Assembly: GCF_042657385.1 (NCBI RefSeq)
Contig: NZ_JBHSLA010000007.1
Span: 50,839-114,838 of the forward strand
From: Algorimicrobium hallyeonense
GTDB taxonomy: Bacteria > Bacteroidota > Bacteroidia > Flavobacteriales > Flavobacteriaceae
DNA: 64,000 nucleotides
Direction of reading: 5' to 3'
Shown here one piece after another: positions 9,745 through 19,136 of this stretch (positions within the stretch are counted from its first letter, which is position 1; each line of letters starts with the position of its first letter). The notes beneath the pieces were generated by a model, which was given only the letters and a program-made list of their open reading frames with translations, searched no databases and was not told the DNA's origin. The translations under genes and the position numbers were made by a program.

Positions 9745-10505
9745 AAAGTAACGTTTAATGTTTCAACTTGTAATGACCCGTCGGCAGTGGTTTGAGCAAT
9801 AACCCAGACATCATTTATTTTATAAACGGTAGCCTGTATTCCTTCCACCATATAAAAGGCTTCTTTACCAGAAAAGATTAAAGTGTAAACCACTTCCCCT
9901 TTGTCATTCAGTAACTCATAATTAATACCATCTTTTTTTCTTGCCGTTAAAGCTTGATTTTCATCAGCTTCTTTAGATTCAGAAATAGCAGGATCAATTA
10001 AGGCAACTGGAGGTGTAATAGTAGTTGGTTTAATGGGTTTCGTAGTTGTACTGACTTCAGTTGGCAATTCAGGATTATAACGATAATCAATTGTATTAAA
10101 GGACTCAAATGCTTGTCTTAATGATAAGTTATAAGCCACTTTATATTTTTTTTCTCGCGATTGCCCAACTCCAGATGTGAAAACAACTTGTTTTTGACAG
10201 TTTTTCAATTCTAATCTAAACTTGGTTTCAAAAATGCCAGATTCATTTAACACATCTGCCCATAAGGCCAAACAGCCATTATTTATTAAATCTTGTGGCC
10301 AAGGCTCATCACTCATCAATGCAACGAACCCTTGCTTTTCAAATAAAAATTTGGTCAATGAATTTAATTGATATTGGTCGCGTTCTGTACAAAATTCATA
10401 AGTGGTTGGTACAATTACATATTTATATTGATCCAAATCACTTTGTGAAAAACTAGATTGAACGGTTATAAATAAAACGAATATAAGCGTGATTTTTTTT
10501 ATCAT
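9741..10505 (-). CDS. Secreted protein of unknown function
   Basis: A 254-residue protein with a signal peptide (hydrophobic stretch ending near SFSQ). The mature part has two blocks: residues about 20-145, starting YKYVIVPTTYEF and containing paired Cys residues, and a beta-rich C-terminal block from about residue 185, joined by a Thr/Pro-rich linker. I do not recognise a family; the gene looks like a conserved flavobacterial envelope protein. It is the last member of a same-strand run (radC, deacetylase-like, yjjG-like, this gene), 37 bp after the previous one. Confidence 0.7.
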   Translation of the reverse strand: MIKKITLIFVLFITVQSSFSQSDLDQYKYVIVPTTYEFCTERDQYQLNSLTKFLFEKQGFVALMSDEPWPQDLINNGCLALWADVLNESGIFETKFRLELKNCQKQVVFTSGVGQSREKKYKVAYNLSLRQAFESFNTIDYRYNPELPTEVSTTTKPIKPTTITPPVALIDPAISESKEADENQALTARKKDGINYELLNDKGEVVYTLIFSGKEAFYMVEGIQATVYKINDVWVIAQTTADGSLQVETLNVTF

Positions 10506-10542
10506 GATTTTTTTTAAAGTAAAGATTAAAGATACATTAAAA

Positions 10543-11232
10543 TTACAAAAAGGCTTTTAAATCCATCAAATTTGTAACTTGTTTTATACTACTATCAATT
10601 TTCAGTCCATGATAGTTAAAACAAATAGCATCCATACCAAAATTTAACGCTCCTAAAACATCAGCTTCCAAATTATCACCAATCATTAAGCTCTTGGATT
10701 TATCGGCTTCGGCTTTATTAATGGCATAATCAAAAATTATGGGATTGGGTTTTTTAACGCCTGCTAGTTCAGAATTGGTAACGGTTTTAAAGTATTTTGA
10801 TATTTTGGATTGTTCCATCTTTTTATCTTGTGCCTCCTGGAAACCATTGGTAATTATATGCATTTTATAATGCGGTTGTAAATAATTTAACAAATCAAAA
10901 GTACCATCAAACAAATGATTAAAGGTTGGTAAACTAACAATATAATCTATAGCCAATTGATTAATAATATCGTCATGAATTATGGCGTTTATAGCATCAA
11001 AACTTTCTTTTAAACGTCTATATCGCAATGATTCTTTATCAATCTGATCCTCTCTATACAATTTCCAATAGCTTAAATTTATGGGCTCGTAAACTTTTAG
11101 AAAATCATGAATATCAACATCTATGTTATGAGTGTTGAAAATTTTCTGAAATGCTAAAGCTGAATTTTTATCAAAATCCCAAAGTGTATGATCTAAATCG
11201 AAAAAAATATCTGTAATGCCGTTAATCTTCAT
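10543..11232 (-). CDS. YjjG-family HAD hydrolase (noncanonical pyrimidine nucleotidase)
   Basis: A 229-residue HAD-superfamily phosphatase. HAD motif I is FDLDHTLWDF with nucleophile Asp12 and general acid Asp14, motif II is in IITNG, and motif III/IV is near GVKKPNPIIF and MIGDNLEADVLGA. DLDHTLWDF and the length fit the YjjG/YfnB branch, which dephosphorylates nucleoside 5'-monophosphates and so removes noncanonical pyrimidine nucleotides. It overlaps the upstream deacetylase-like gene by 11 bp, so the two are probably translationally coupled. Confidence 0.85.
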   Translation of the reverse strand: MKINGITDIFFDLDHTLWDFDKNSALAFQKIFNTHNIDVDIHDFLKVYEPINLSYWKLYREDQIDKESLRYRRLKESFDAINAIIHDDIINQLAIDYIVSLPTFNHLFDGTFDLLNYLQPHYKMHIITNGFQEAQDKKMEQSKISKYFKTVTNSELAGVKKPNPIIFDYAINKAEADKSKSLMIGDNLEADVLGALNFGMDAICFNYHGLKIDSSIKQVTNLMDLKAFL

Positions 11233-12523
11233 TTGCTGAATCTAATATCATATTAAACAATTCTTTAAAGCCCCTCCAGCGTTCTAAATCACTAAACGTA
11301 TAGTTATGAAAAACAGATACAAACTCACCATTTACTTGCTTCACTTGGTTAATTACACGCAACAGAGATTCCTTTTTATCCAGTAACGAATTATGCTTTA
11401 AAAGCGTATAATCCATAACGTGGTATGCCGTTATCTTTAGCGGCGTTTGAATTTCAAAATCCAAATCATAAAAGAAAAATGGCGTACAGGTTCCTGCCCG
11501 GAAACCGCTGTAATTAACATAACCCATGGTATAATCTTCCAAAATTTCTAATTCCACCAAATTCCTATAGGAAATAGGCAAATTTAATTTAGAGAAAGAT
11601 TGTCTAGATGCTAATAATGACGTGTTTAAAATAGATTCCATCCGGAGCTTTTCCTTCTTCAGAATAGCCATATTATCCAAAGCAAAAAATGATGCTTTAA
11701 GTCCCACTTGGCAATAGTCTGCCACTTGTTTTATTAGGGATATAAATTCTTTCTTTTGTGCATTTACCCCTTTATCATATGTGGAATAATCACCTATTAA
11801 AAAGAAAAACAAAAATTTATTTTTACGCTGTTTTTGCCGATTTATAATATATTTAAACGTATCATCTGGATCGTGTTTAAATCCCAATAACACCATAAAA
11901 CGCATATATAATCTGTGAAATTTAAAGCTTAATAAATCCTTAAGCGTACCACCAATTGTGCGCATTAAACCTTTCGCTTTAAAACTGAATGCTGAAGGCA
12001 CATCAATAATTGGTTTTACGGCATAGGTTTTATTTGGAAACACAAAATCCGGGTATTGATTCTCTAATATTTGTTTGAATTTATAGGCCCAAATATCCAC
12101 TACTGGCTGATGGAGAAATCCATATTTAAAGGCTAAACTTTCTTCAGCCGTAAAACGACCATATTCATCTTTTACATGTGGTAAATACTCTTCATAGCGA
12201 CTTAATAAGTAAAACGTAGCCGCAAACATATCAAAAGGTATACAGCTCTTATCGTTGGTTGTAAAAAAACATTTGGTTTCCTCCCAATCATGTACTTGCA
12301 CCTCAACATCTGATAAGCCTTGTTCAAAAAGAAGTTCATGACTTTTTATAAATAACTCGTTTCCTAGTGGTTGTTTGGCGTAGGAAATTTTAATGGAATT
12401 ATGGGAAATAAACGCTTCTACAGTGCTTGTAAATGAAACTGGAACCTTTAAGATACGGGTAAAAATATGCTTAAATGCATACTTAATTCGTGGTGTTATG
12501 TTGGGCGTGTATATGAGAATCAT
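11222..12523 (-). CDS. Polysaccharide deacetylase-like protein (flavobacterial type)
   Basis: A 433-residue cytoplasmic-looking protein without a signal peptide. The N-terminal 120 residues form a separate domain (MILIYTPNITPRIKYAF onward). The C-terminal part reads like a NodB-fold carbohydrate esterase, with IDVPSAFSFKAKG for the first Asp region, then DYCQVGLKASFFALDN and FRAGTCTPFFFYDLDFEI for the substrate-pocket strands. The metal-binding His pair is less obvious than in canonical deacetylases, so activity is uncertain. It overlaps radC upstream by 1 bp and the HAD gene downstream by 11 bp. Confidence 0.75.
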   Translation of the reverse strand: MILIYTPNITPRIKYAFKHIFTRILKVPVSFTSTVEAFISHNSIKISYAKQPLGNELFIKSHELLFEQGLSDVEVQVHDWEETKCFFTTNDKSCIPFDMFAATFYLLSRYEEYLPHVKDEYGRFTAEESLAFKYGFLHQPVVDIWAYKFKQILENQYPDFVFPNKTYAVKPIIDVPSAFSFKAKGLMRTIGGTLKDLLSFKFHRLYMRFMVLLGFKHDPDDTFKYIINRQKQRKNKFLFFFLIGDYSTYDKGVNAQKKEFISLIKQVADYCQVGLKASFFALDNMAILKKEKLRMESILNTSLLASRQSFSKLNLPISYRNLVELEILEDYTMGYVNYSGFRAGTCTPFFFYDLDFEIQTPLKITAYHVMDYTLLKHNSLLDKKESLLRVINQVKQVNGEFVSVFHNYTFSDLERWRGFKELFNMILDSANED

Positions 12524-13221
12524 TACAGTAAGTTATCATCTGCAAAGCTAAAATAGGCCTTTTCTGTTACTATAAGATGATCCAATACTTTAATATCTAA
12601 ACTTTCGCCTGCTTTTTTTAATTTTTGTGTAATTTGCTTATCGGCTTCGCTAGGTTTTAAGGTTCCCGACGGATGGTTGTGTGCTAGTATTATTCCTACC
12701 GCTCCAAACTCTAATGCATTTTTAAGTACCAATCTTACATCAACCAAAGTTCCTGTAATTCCACCTTTACTCAATTGTTGTTTTTGAATGACCTTGTTGG
12801 CATTATTTAAATAAATAATCCAGAATTCCTCATGTGGTAATTCGCCTATAATTGGTTGCATGAGTTCAAAAACGGACACACTGGATGTAATTTTTTTACG
12901 TTCCAGAGCTTCTTCACCTCTACGTCTTCTACCCAACTCCATGGCAGCTGCAATAGATATGGCTTTTGCTTCACCAATACCTTTGAAATCCATAAGTTGT
13001 TTAATACTTAACTTACCCAACTGATTTAAATTATTATCCACACTTGCTAAAATACGCTTGCATAAATCCAAAGCGCTTTCATCCCGATTGCCAGAACCTA
13101 TAATAATGGCAACCAATTCGGCATCACTTAAAGCAGCTTTACCTTTGTCGCGCAGTTTTTCGCGAGGCTGATCGTCCTGCGACCAATTTTTAATGGATAT
13201 TGAGGGTGCTTTTTCTGGCAT
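12523..13221 (-). CDS. radC: RadC-family JAB/MPN-domain protein
   Basis: A 232-residue protein with an N-terminal helix-hairpin-helix-like region (about 20-100, including KGIGEAKAISI) and a C-terminal JAB1/MPN metalloprotease-like domain. The JAMM residues are visible: HNHPSG (181-186) and a downstream Asp in SEAD. The historic link to DNA repair is weak, and the biochemical role of RadC remains unclear. It heads a probable four-gene minus-strand operon. TATCTTTA on the minus strand just upstream of the ATG (13226-13233) is one base off the -7 consensus. Confidence 0.9.
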   Translation of the reverse strand: MPEKAPSISIKNWSQDDQPREKLRDKGKAALSDAELVAIIIGSGNRDESALDLCKRILASVDNNLNQLGKLSIKQLMDFKGIGEAKAISIAAAMELGRRRRGEEALERKKITSSVSVFELMQPIIGELPHEEFWIIYLNNANKVIQKQQLSKGGITGTLVDVRLVLKNALEFGAVGIILAHNHPSGTLKPSEADKQITQKLKKAGESLDIKVLDHLIVTEKAYFSFADDNLL

Positions 13222-13300
13222 AGGTTAAAGATAAATATTGTAAATTTCAACTGCAATTAATTAGTCACTTAAATAAATCCGTAAAAGCAAAACCAAAATT

Positions 13301-13894
13301 TTGAGTTATCCACCAAAACAACATCAAGATAGTAATAAAAAGCATTTAATTCATGTGATACGTGCTTATCCGTTGGCAACTGTTATTTCAGTTTCAAACA
13401 ACGAACCGTTAATAACCCATATTCCATTAATTTATAAAAACAACGAATTAATTGGTCATCTGGATGCACATAATCCACATGCCGCGTTACTGAAAAACCA
13501 GAATAAGGTAACTGTTATCTTTTCGGGACCACAATGTTATATTTCACCAAGTATTTATACAACCAAACAGTTACCAACTTGGAATTATGTAAAAGTGCAC
13601 GTTGAAGGCGTCGTTTCAGAAATTGAAGACCCAGAAAGCATTAAGCAAACTATGGTTGCTATGACAGAATTTTTAGAGCAACCGCATCACAACTATACAT
13701 TAGATAAGGATGATCCAGATATGGACACATATCTTCCCTATGTATCAGGTTTTAAAATTACAATTACCCATTGGGAAGGTAAATTTAAACTCTCACAAAA
13801 CAGGCAAGCGGTAGATTTTGAAATAGCCAAATCCGAAATGATAAAGCGTAACCAAGTTCATCTTGGCGATTTTTTAAATCAAATAATCCATTAA
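13301..13894 (+). CDS. PaiB-family FMN-binding negative transcriptional regulator
   Basis: A 197-residue split-barrel flavin-fold protein. Family features are the N-terminal YPPKQH segment, the YPLATVIS and THIPLIYK strands, GHLDAHNPHA, and CYISPSIYTTKQLPTWNYVKVHVEG, which matches the PaiB signature around the FMN site. No ATG is in frame; TTG at 13301 gives the expected PaiB N-terminus and an upstream in-frame stop lies at 13274, so TTG is the likely start. PaiB proteins were named for repression of sporulation and protease genes in Bacillus; the role here is unknown. Confidence 0.85.
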   Translation: MSYPPKQHQDSNKKHLIHVIRAYPLATVISVSNNEPLITHIPLIYKNNELIGHLDAHNPHAALLKNQNKVTVIFSGPQCYISPSIYTTKQLPTWNYVKVHVEGVVSEIEDPESIKQTMVAMTEFLEQPHHNYTLDKDDPDMDTYLPYVSGFKITITHWEGKFKLSQNRQAVDFEIAKSEMIKRNQVHLGDFLNQIIH

Positions 13895-13909
13895 CAATCT
13901 TTTGTACAA

Positions 13910-14108
13910 ATGAAAAGAAGTTTTTTAATCATTTCTCTATTTCTATTAAGCTTTCAAGGGAATTCTCAAAACACCATTCTGTGGAAAGTAAGCGATACTA
14001 TTAACCAAAATACCTCTTATATAACAGACACCTTTCAGTAGTTTGGAAATCCGTGTCTAGGAAGCATACTTGTAAAACAGCGAAATTTTGGTGTTAAAAG
14101 GAAATAAT
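13910..14108 (+). pseudogene. Remnant of a TraB/GumN-family secreted protein
   Basis: An ATG at 13910 begins a signal peptide (about 20 residues, ending FQGNSQ) followed by NTILWKVSDTINQNTSYITDTF. This matches the start of TraB/GumN proteins, whose mature part opens with a x-LWKV-x-SYLxGTxH pattern. The frame hits TAG at 14039-14041 exactly where the conserved His-Gln would be, and continues past it as FGNPCLGS, like the family's FGNSFVDS. Another stop follows before 14112. The gene is therefore broken after about 43 residues and the rest is missing. The family call rests on recalled motif patterns, not a search. Confidence 0.6.
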
Positions 14109-14111
14109 ATT

Positions 14112-15146
14112 ATGAAGAAGAAACAACTAAAACGCACATTTAGAATACTTTTTATTATTGCAAGTATAAGTTCCCTATGGTTCGTACCTTGGATTTTGGT
14201 CAAGGCATGGATATTACCACTGCCTGATACGATTCAGGAACAAGTAGAAGAAGCTATTACCCATGGCGTTGATGGCATGATTGTTTATGTAGACGAAGCA
14301 GGCAAACCTCCTAAATTTTATACTGCTGGTTGGCACGACCGAGAAAATAAAATTCCGGCCAAACCAGATGCTTTGTTCAAAATTGGTAGCATTACCAAAT
14401 TATATGTTGCCGTAGCTGCAACCAAATTAATAAAAGCAAAGCGTTTGTCCTTGGATAAAACTTTAGCGGACTACTTTCCAGAACTCATTGGAAGAATTGA
14501 AAATGCCAATGAAATTACGTTGCGAATGATGTTGCAACATCGAAGTGGCATTCCAAATTTTACCAATTTTCCAAATTATTGGGTTAATCCACCAGAAACT
14601 AGGCAAGAAAAGTTGGAATATGCGCTTGATTTACCAGCTAGTTTTAAACCAGATAAAGGGTATGAATATTCCAACACTAATTATATGCTAATCTCCGATC
14701 TAATAGATAAAGTTGTGGGTTATAGCCATCAACAATATATTAAAGAAGAAATATTAATTCCGCTCAACCTCAACAATACCTTCGGCTCCCTACACGATGT
14801 AAATATAGACGATGTTATGAGCGGGTATTATGTGGGAATAGAAAATGACATAAAAACGGATTATTCTGGTTTAATGATTGCTACAGCACAGGATGTTGGC
14901 ATGTTTTTACGCGCCCTGAATGATGGCACTGTATTTAATGAAGGTGAACAGGAAATTTACTCTTACGTTTATGAACATGGTGGTTTACTTCCAGGCTATC
15001 AATGTCTTGCGGAATACCATAATGAGATAGATACAGTTGTTGTGCAATTTATGAACACGACCAATTTTGATGGATACAATTGGAATTTATCGCAAATTGT
15101 AATTAATAGAATTGTAAAAATCATAAAGTGCAAGAAACGCGAATAA
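14112..15146 (+). CDS. Serine hydrolase, class C beta-lactamase/PBP-like (probable D-aminopeptidase or esterase type)
   Basis: A 344-residue protein with one N-terminal transmembrane or signal-anchor segment (about 12-35) and a beta-lactamase-fold domain. The three active-site motifs are present: SITK (Ser93, Lys96), Tyr-Ser-Asn (186-188), and HGG in YEHGGLLPG near the end. The frame is open upstream to a TTG at 14088, but the ATG at 14112, preceded by AAAAGGAAA, gives a standard N-terminus. It is likely anchored and facing the periplasm. Such proteins are mostly esterases, D-peptidases or of unknown substrate rather than true beta-lactamases. Confidence 0.85.
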   Translation: MKKKQLKRTFRILFIIASISSLWFVPWILVKAWILPLPDTIQEQVEEAITHGVDGMIVYVDEAGKPPKFYTAGWHDRENKIPAKPDALFKIGSITKLYVAVAATKLIKAKRLSLDKTLADYFPELIGRIENANEITLRMMLQHRSGIPNFTNFPNYWVNPPETRQEKLEYALDLPASFKPDKGYEYSNTNYMLISDLIDKVVGYSHQQYIKEEILIPLNLNNTFGSLHDVNIDDVMSGYYVGIENDIKTDYSGLMIATAQDVGMFLRALNDGTVFNEGEQEIYSYVYEHGGLLPGYQCLAEYHNEIDTVVVQFMNTTNFDGYNWNLSQIVINRIVKIIKCKKRE

Positions 15147-15205
15147 GTTAAATGCATGAATAGCACAACAACCATATTCAAATCCTGGTTGATCATTACC
15201 GCCTG

Positions 15206-17062
15206 CTAATCCAAGAAACTCGCAATCAAATCTTTTGGATGTGTGGTGTTAGGAACCGGAAAATCAAACCAACTTGACATACTCTTTTCAAAACCTGCCT
15301 TATTTAAATAATTATGTAGCGCCAAGTTTAACCCTTTGGTGTATATAGGATGATTAGCACCTTTCGGATCTTGGTGGTATAAATCATTTTTAGCAAATCC
15401 TTCAAAAACAGGTCCTGTTATTTCTATTCCAAACGCTTCCGGATTCTGACCAATGGGACTGTGAATAGTGGTTGTAAATTGATGCCAATATGCAGACTGA
15501 ATACAGTTGCGTTCAAATAGCTGTTTTACCACTTCTAAAGAATCGATGGTTTCTTGCTCCGTTTGAGTTGGAAATCCATACATTAAATAGGCATGGACCA
15601 TGATATTGTTTTGAGAAAAATTATGAGTTACGCGTGTAACTTGGGCAATATCCACACCTTTTTTCATTTTGGACAATAATCTATCTGAAGCCACTTCCAG
15701 TCCGCCAGTTACCGCAATACAACCCGATTTTGCCATGAGCTGACACAATTCAAAATTGAAGGTTTTTTCGAACCTAATATTTGTCCACCACGTAATATTT
15801 ACACCTCTTTCTAGTAAGGTATTAGATAACGCACGGAGCATTTTAGGCGGAGCCGCTTCATCAACAAAATGGAAACCGCTTATACCGGTGTCTTTTATTA
15901 TTTTTTCAATTTTATCAACTAAATCTTCAGCTGTTGTGTTTTGATAGTTTCCAATATAATCCAAGCTCACATCGCAAAACGTGCATTGCTTCCAGTAACA
16001 ACCATGAGAAATGGTTAATTTATTCCATCTTGCATCCGTCCACATTCTATGCATAGGATTTACAACATCTAAAAAAGACACATACTTATCAAAAGGTAAT
16101 CCGGAATAATCTGGTGCCGGTAGATTTCTATGATGATAAATAGTGTTTGGAACTTTATTTTTATAGCTAACGGCCTCCTGTTCTAAAACAAATGTGCGTT
16201 CTAAATCATCTATAGAAATATGACCTTCCAGATAATTAACCATTTTAAGTAAAGGACCTTCGCCATCATCCAATGATATAAAGTCCACAAATTCAAAAAT
16301 CCGTGGATCTGTAAGCGATCGTAATTCGGTATTGCAATAGCCACCACCAAAAGCCACATGAATATCTGGAAAAAGCTGTTTTATAAATTGTGCACAACGC
16401 AAAGCAGCAAATAAATTCCCTGGAAATGGAATGGTAAAACAAACTAAATTGGGTGTTTCGGTTTCAATTTGTTCGACTAAAATATCCAACATTTTCTCTT
16501 CAATAATTGTTGGTTGGTAACTTAAAAATTCATCCAATTGATCAAAACTACTCGCAGATGTTCCAATTTGTTCCGCATATTTAGTAAACGCGAAAAACTC
16601 GTCCACGTTGGCTTGTATAAAATCGCCTATTTCTTCAATAAAAAGGGTTCCAAAATGCTTGGCTTTGTCTATAATACCTACGTCTCCAACTTCCCATATA
16701 ATTTCTGTATTCACTCTGGAAAGCCTATGTCCCAAAGGTAAAAAATGTGGTTCCAAAATTTTATGGGCCGTTTTAATATCTTGTTTCTGAAGAAATGCGA
16801 GAACAGCATCAACTTTTGAAATGTAGCGGTGTTTCATCCTGTTCATTTCCGGATATTGATCGTTTTCCATGTCTGCTGCTTCCTGAAACATAAGCTGTAG
16901 GAATTCGCTCGTAAAAATGGCGGTAAACAGCTCGATACTCAAATCGCAATGTGCAACAGATATTTGTTGTTCTTCTAAAAACCCTTTTAAATAAGCCGTT
17001 GCAGGATAGGCTGTATTTAACTGCGTAAAAGGTGGCGTAATAAATAGGATTTTAGATGGCAT
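15206..17062 (-). CDS. B12-binding-type radical SAM protein
   Basis: A 618-residue protein. The N-terminal half (about 1-300) is a cobalamin-binding-like Rossmann region (LFITPPFTQLN at the start, HVAFGGGY at 235-242, then ISLDDGEGPLLKM). The radical SAM domain carries its cluster ligands as C355-x4-C360-x2-C363 (GCYWKQCTFC), not the usual CX3CX2C. Downstream are GGLEVASDRLLSKMKKGV and MVHAYLMYGFPTQTEQE, typical of the superfamily. The substrate is unknown. The start at 17062 sits 4 nt behind a perfect -7 box. A degraded copy of its first 60 bases lies at 20201-20260. Confidence 0.88.
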   Translation of the reverse strand: MPSKILFITPPFTQLNTAYPATAYLKGFLEEQQISVAHCDLSIELFTAIFTSEFLQLMFQEAADMENDQYPEMNRMKHRYISKVDAVLAFLQKQDIKTAHKILEPHFLPLGHRLSRVNTEIIWEVGDVGIIDKAKHFGTLFIEEIGDFIQANVDEFFAFTKYAEQIGTSASSFDQLDEFLSYQPTIIEEKMLDILVEQIETETPNLVCFTIPFPGNLFAALRCAQFIKQLFPDIHVAFGGGYCNTELRSLTDPRIFEFVDFISLDDGEGPLLKMVNYLEGHISIDDLERTFVLEQEAVSYKNKVPNTIYHHRNLPAPDYSGLPFDKYVSFLDVVNPMHRMWTDARWNKLTISHGCYWKQCTFCDVSLDYIGNYQNTTAEDLVDKIEKIIKDTGISGFHFVDEAAPPKMLRALSNTLLERGVNITWWTNIRFEKTFNFELCQLMAKSGCIAVTGGLEVASDRLLSKMKKGVDIAQVTRVTHNFSQNNIMVHAYLMYGFPTQTEQETIDSLEVVKQLFERNCIQSAYWHQFTTTIHSPIGQNPEAFGIEITGPVFEGFAKNDLYHQDPKGANHPIYTKGLNLALHNYLNKAGFEKSMSSWFDFPVPNTTHPKDLIASFLD

Positions 17063-17066
17063 GATG

Positions 17067-17074
17067 CAAAGATA
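17067..17074 (-). promoter_or_regulatory. -7 promoter box of the radical SAM gene
   Basis: On the minus strand TATCTTTG matches TAnnTTTG and ends 4 nt before the ATG. In the copy at 20267-20274 the same element has decayed. Confidence 0.55.
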
Positions 17075-17154
17075 GCGTTCTATACATAGATTGTGTGAAA
17101 TGGAATTGTTTTCTAAATTCAGAATATATTTCGGTTTCTATTCTTTTCAACCTG

Positions 17155-18927
17155 TTAAATTTTAGCCTGATACGTGTATAATTCATAATATCTGCCTTCT
17201 TTAGCTATCAATTGGTCATGTGTGCCACGTTCCACTATATGGCCAGCTTCTATGACTAAAATTTGGTCTGCTTTTCTAATGGTACTTAATCGGTGAGCAA
17301 TAACAATAGTGGTTCTGTTTTTAACTAATTCATTTAAACTTTTCTGAATTAGCGCTTCACTTTCGGTATCTAAACTAGACGTCGCTTCATCTAAAATAAT
17401 AATGTTTGGATTTGCTAAAATAGCACGAGCAATAGCTAAACGTTGTCGTTGACCACCAGATAATTTCACACCTCTCTCGCCTATTAAGGTTTCTAAACCG
17501 TCATCAAAACGATCCGTAAATTCATTGACATAAGCGGCTTTTACCGCTTTTTGTACATCGGCTTCAGTGGCATTTGGTCTTGGAAACATGATGTTCTCAC
17601 GAATGCTACCTTCAAATAAAAATTCGTCTTGCAGCACGACACCTAAATACTTCCGGAAACTACTTAATTTAACCTGTGATAAATCGTGATTATCAATGGT
17701 CACTTTACCTGATTTTGGTGTTAAAAACGTTGCTGAAAGTCCCGCAATAGTGGATTTTCCAGAACCAGAACTTCCAACCAAAGCCGTTACAGAACCAGCA
17801 GGCGCTTTAAAGCTGATGTTGTGTAATACGTTTTTGCCTTCTTCATATGAAAAAGATACGTCATCAAATTCAATAGCTCCTTTTATGGTATTCAATTCAA
17901 TATGTCTAGCTTTGTTATCCTCTTCAGCCGTCATATTCATAAGCTCTTCCGTTCTATCTAATCCAGCAAGGGCTTCCGTTAATTGACTTCCTATATTACT
18001 CATTTGTACAATTGGAGCAATCATGAAACCAAGGATTAATGTGAAGAATAAAAAATCACCTGTGGTCATTTCACCTATCATCATATAATAACCACCCATT
18101 CCCATTATTCCAGTAGTTGCCACACCAATTAAAAACGTGGAAGAACTCGTCATTAAAGCGGTTGCTGTTAAACTCTTTTTGACGTTTTGATATAATTTAT
18201 CAACTCCTTTTTCAAAAACCGTGTTTTCTTGTTCTTCAGCATTAAACGCTTTTATTACACGAACGCCAGCCAGAGTTTCTGTTAATCTGCCTGTAACTTC
18301 GGCATTAATTTTACCACGGGCTCTAAAAATTGGACGAATAAATTTGAAGGCACGCAAGGCGATATAACCAAATATGGATAATGGCACAAACACGAACAAG
18401 GTCATCCAAGCGTTCAGTTTTATTAAAATTATTAAGGATACAACAGCTGTAAATGAACCACCAACTAATTGCACCAAACCGGTTCCAATTAAATTTCTGA
18501 CACCTTCCACATCGCTCATAATTCTAGACACTAAAGCACCAGATTTGGTATTATCAAAAAAACTAATAGGCAGCGAAAGCACCTTTTTCTGAACTTTTGA
18601 TCGTAATTCGCTAATTAAATATTGCGCTTGAACGCTTAATATTCTAGTTAATAAAAAGGACGTTACGGCTTGTATGGTTATAGCACCAATTACAATGGCG
18701 ATTAAGGTGTATAATTGCGACGTATCTTTATTTGGAACCACCTCATCTAGTAAAACTTTACTTTGCCATGGTAGAACCAAACCCGATAAACTTCTGATTA
18801 CAATCAAAAGGAGACCAATAAAAACCAAATTTCGTCTTGGCCAAATTATGGTTTTAAAAGCCTGTTTCATGGTGACTCTCGGCTGTGAGTTATCCTTTTT
18901 ATCTGATGTTTTTTTTAAATGTCGCAT
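17155..18927 (-). CDS. ABC transporter, fused permease and ATP-binding protein (MsbA/BmrA-like exporter)
   Basis: A type IV ABC exporter half-transporter of 590 residues that would work as a homodimer in the inner membrane. It has six transmembrane helices (about 30-320), then a nucleotide-binding domain with Walker A GSSGSGKST (about 385-393), signature LSGGQ (489-493), Walker B IIILDE (509-514) and the H-loop in VIAHRLST. The frame is open to a TTG at 18948, but the -7 box at 18953-18960 would put the transcript start inside that extension, so ATG 18927 is preferred. The substrate is unknown; lipids, peptides or drugs are all possible. Confidence 0.92.
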   Translation of the reverse strand: MRHLKKTSDKKDNSQPRVTMKQAFKTIIWPRRNLVFIGLLLIVIRSLSGLVLPWQSKVLLDEVVPNKDTSQLYTLIAIVIGAITIQAVTSFLLTRILSVQAQYLISELRSKVQKKVLSLPISFFDNTKSGALVSRIMSDVEGVRNLIGTGLVQLVGGSFTAVVSLIILIKLNAWMTLFVFVPLSIFGYIALRAFKFIRPIFRARGKINAEVTGRLTETLAGVRVIKAFNAEEQENTVFEKGVDKLYQNVKKSLTATALMTSSSTFLIGVATTGIMGMGGYYMMIGEMTTGDFLFFTLILGFMIAPIVQMSNIGSQLTEALAGLDRTEELMNMTAEEDNKARHIELNTIKGAIEFDDVSFSYEEGKNVLHNISFKAPAGSVTALVGSSGSGKSTIAGLSATFLTPKSGKVTIDNHDLSQVKLSSFRKYLGVVLQDEFLFEGSIRENIMFPRPNATEADVQKAVKAAYVNEFTDRFDDGLETLIGERGVKLSGGQRQRLAIARAILANPNIIILDEATSSLDTESEALIQKSLNELVKNRTTIVIAHRLSTIRKADQILVIEAGHIVERGTHDQLIAKEGRYYELYTYQAKI

Positions 18928-18952
18928 GTTTTCTATTAGGTAATACAATTTG

Positions 18953-18960
18953 CAAAAATA
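18953..18960 (-). promoter_or_regulatory. -7 promoter box of the ABC exporter
   Basis: The minus strand reads TATTTTTG, a match to TAnnTTTG, about 25 nt before the chosen ATG at 18927. Confidence 0.5.
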
Positions 18961-19136
18961 CGCATTACAACATCGTTAATTGATCAAAGCAAATAAAAAT
19001 GCATGAACGTTAAAAATAGATAGTCCACGCAAAGAAATTAAAGATTTAGTATCTTGCCTTTATCATGAAGATGCAATTTACTATTTAAGTCTGATTGTAT
19101 AGATTCATTAAGTCAACACGAAAAAACCAATATAAT

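Noticed and set aside
17696..18943. Several open frames opposite the ABC exporter
   Set aside because: They are antisense to a well-supported gene, lack promoters and domain features, and follow its codon pattern.
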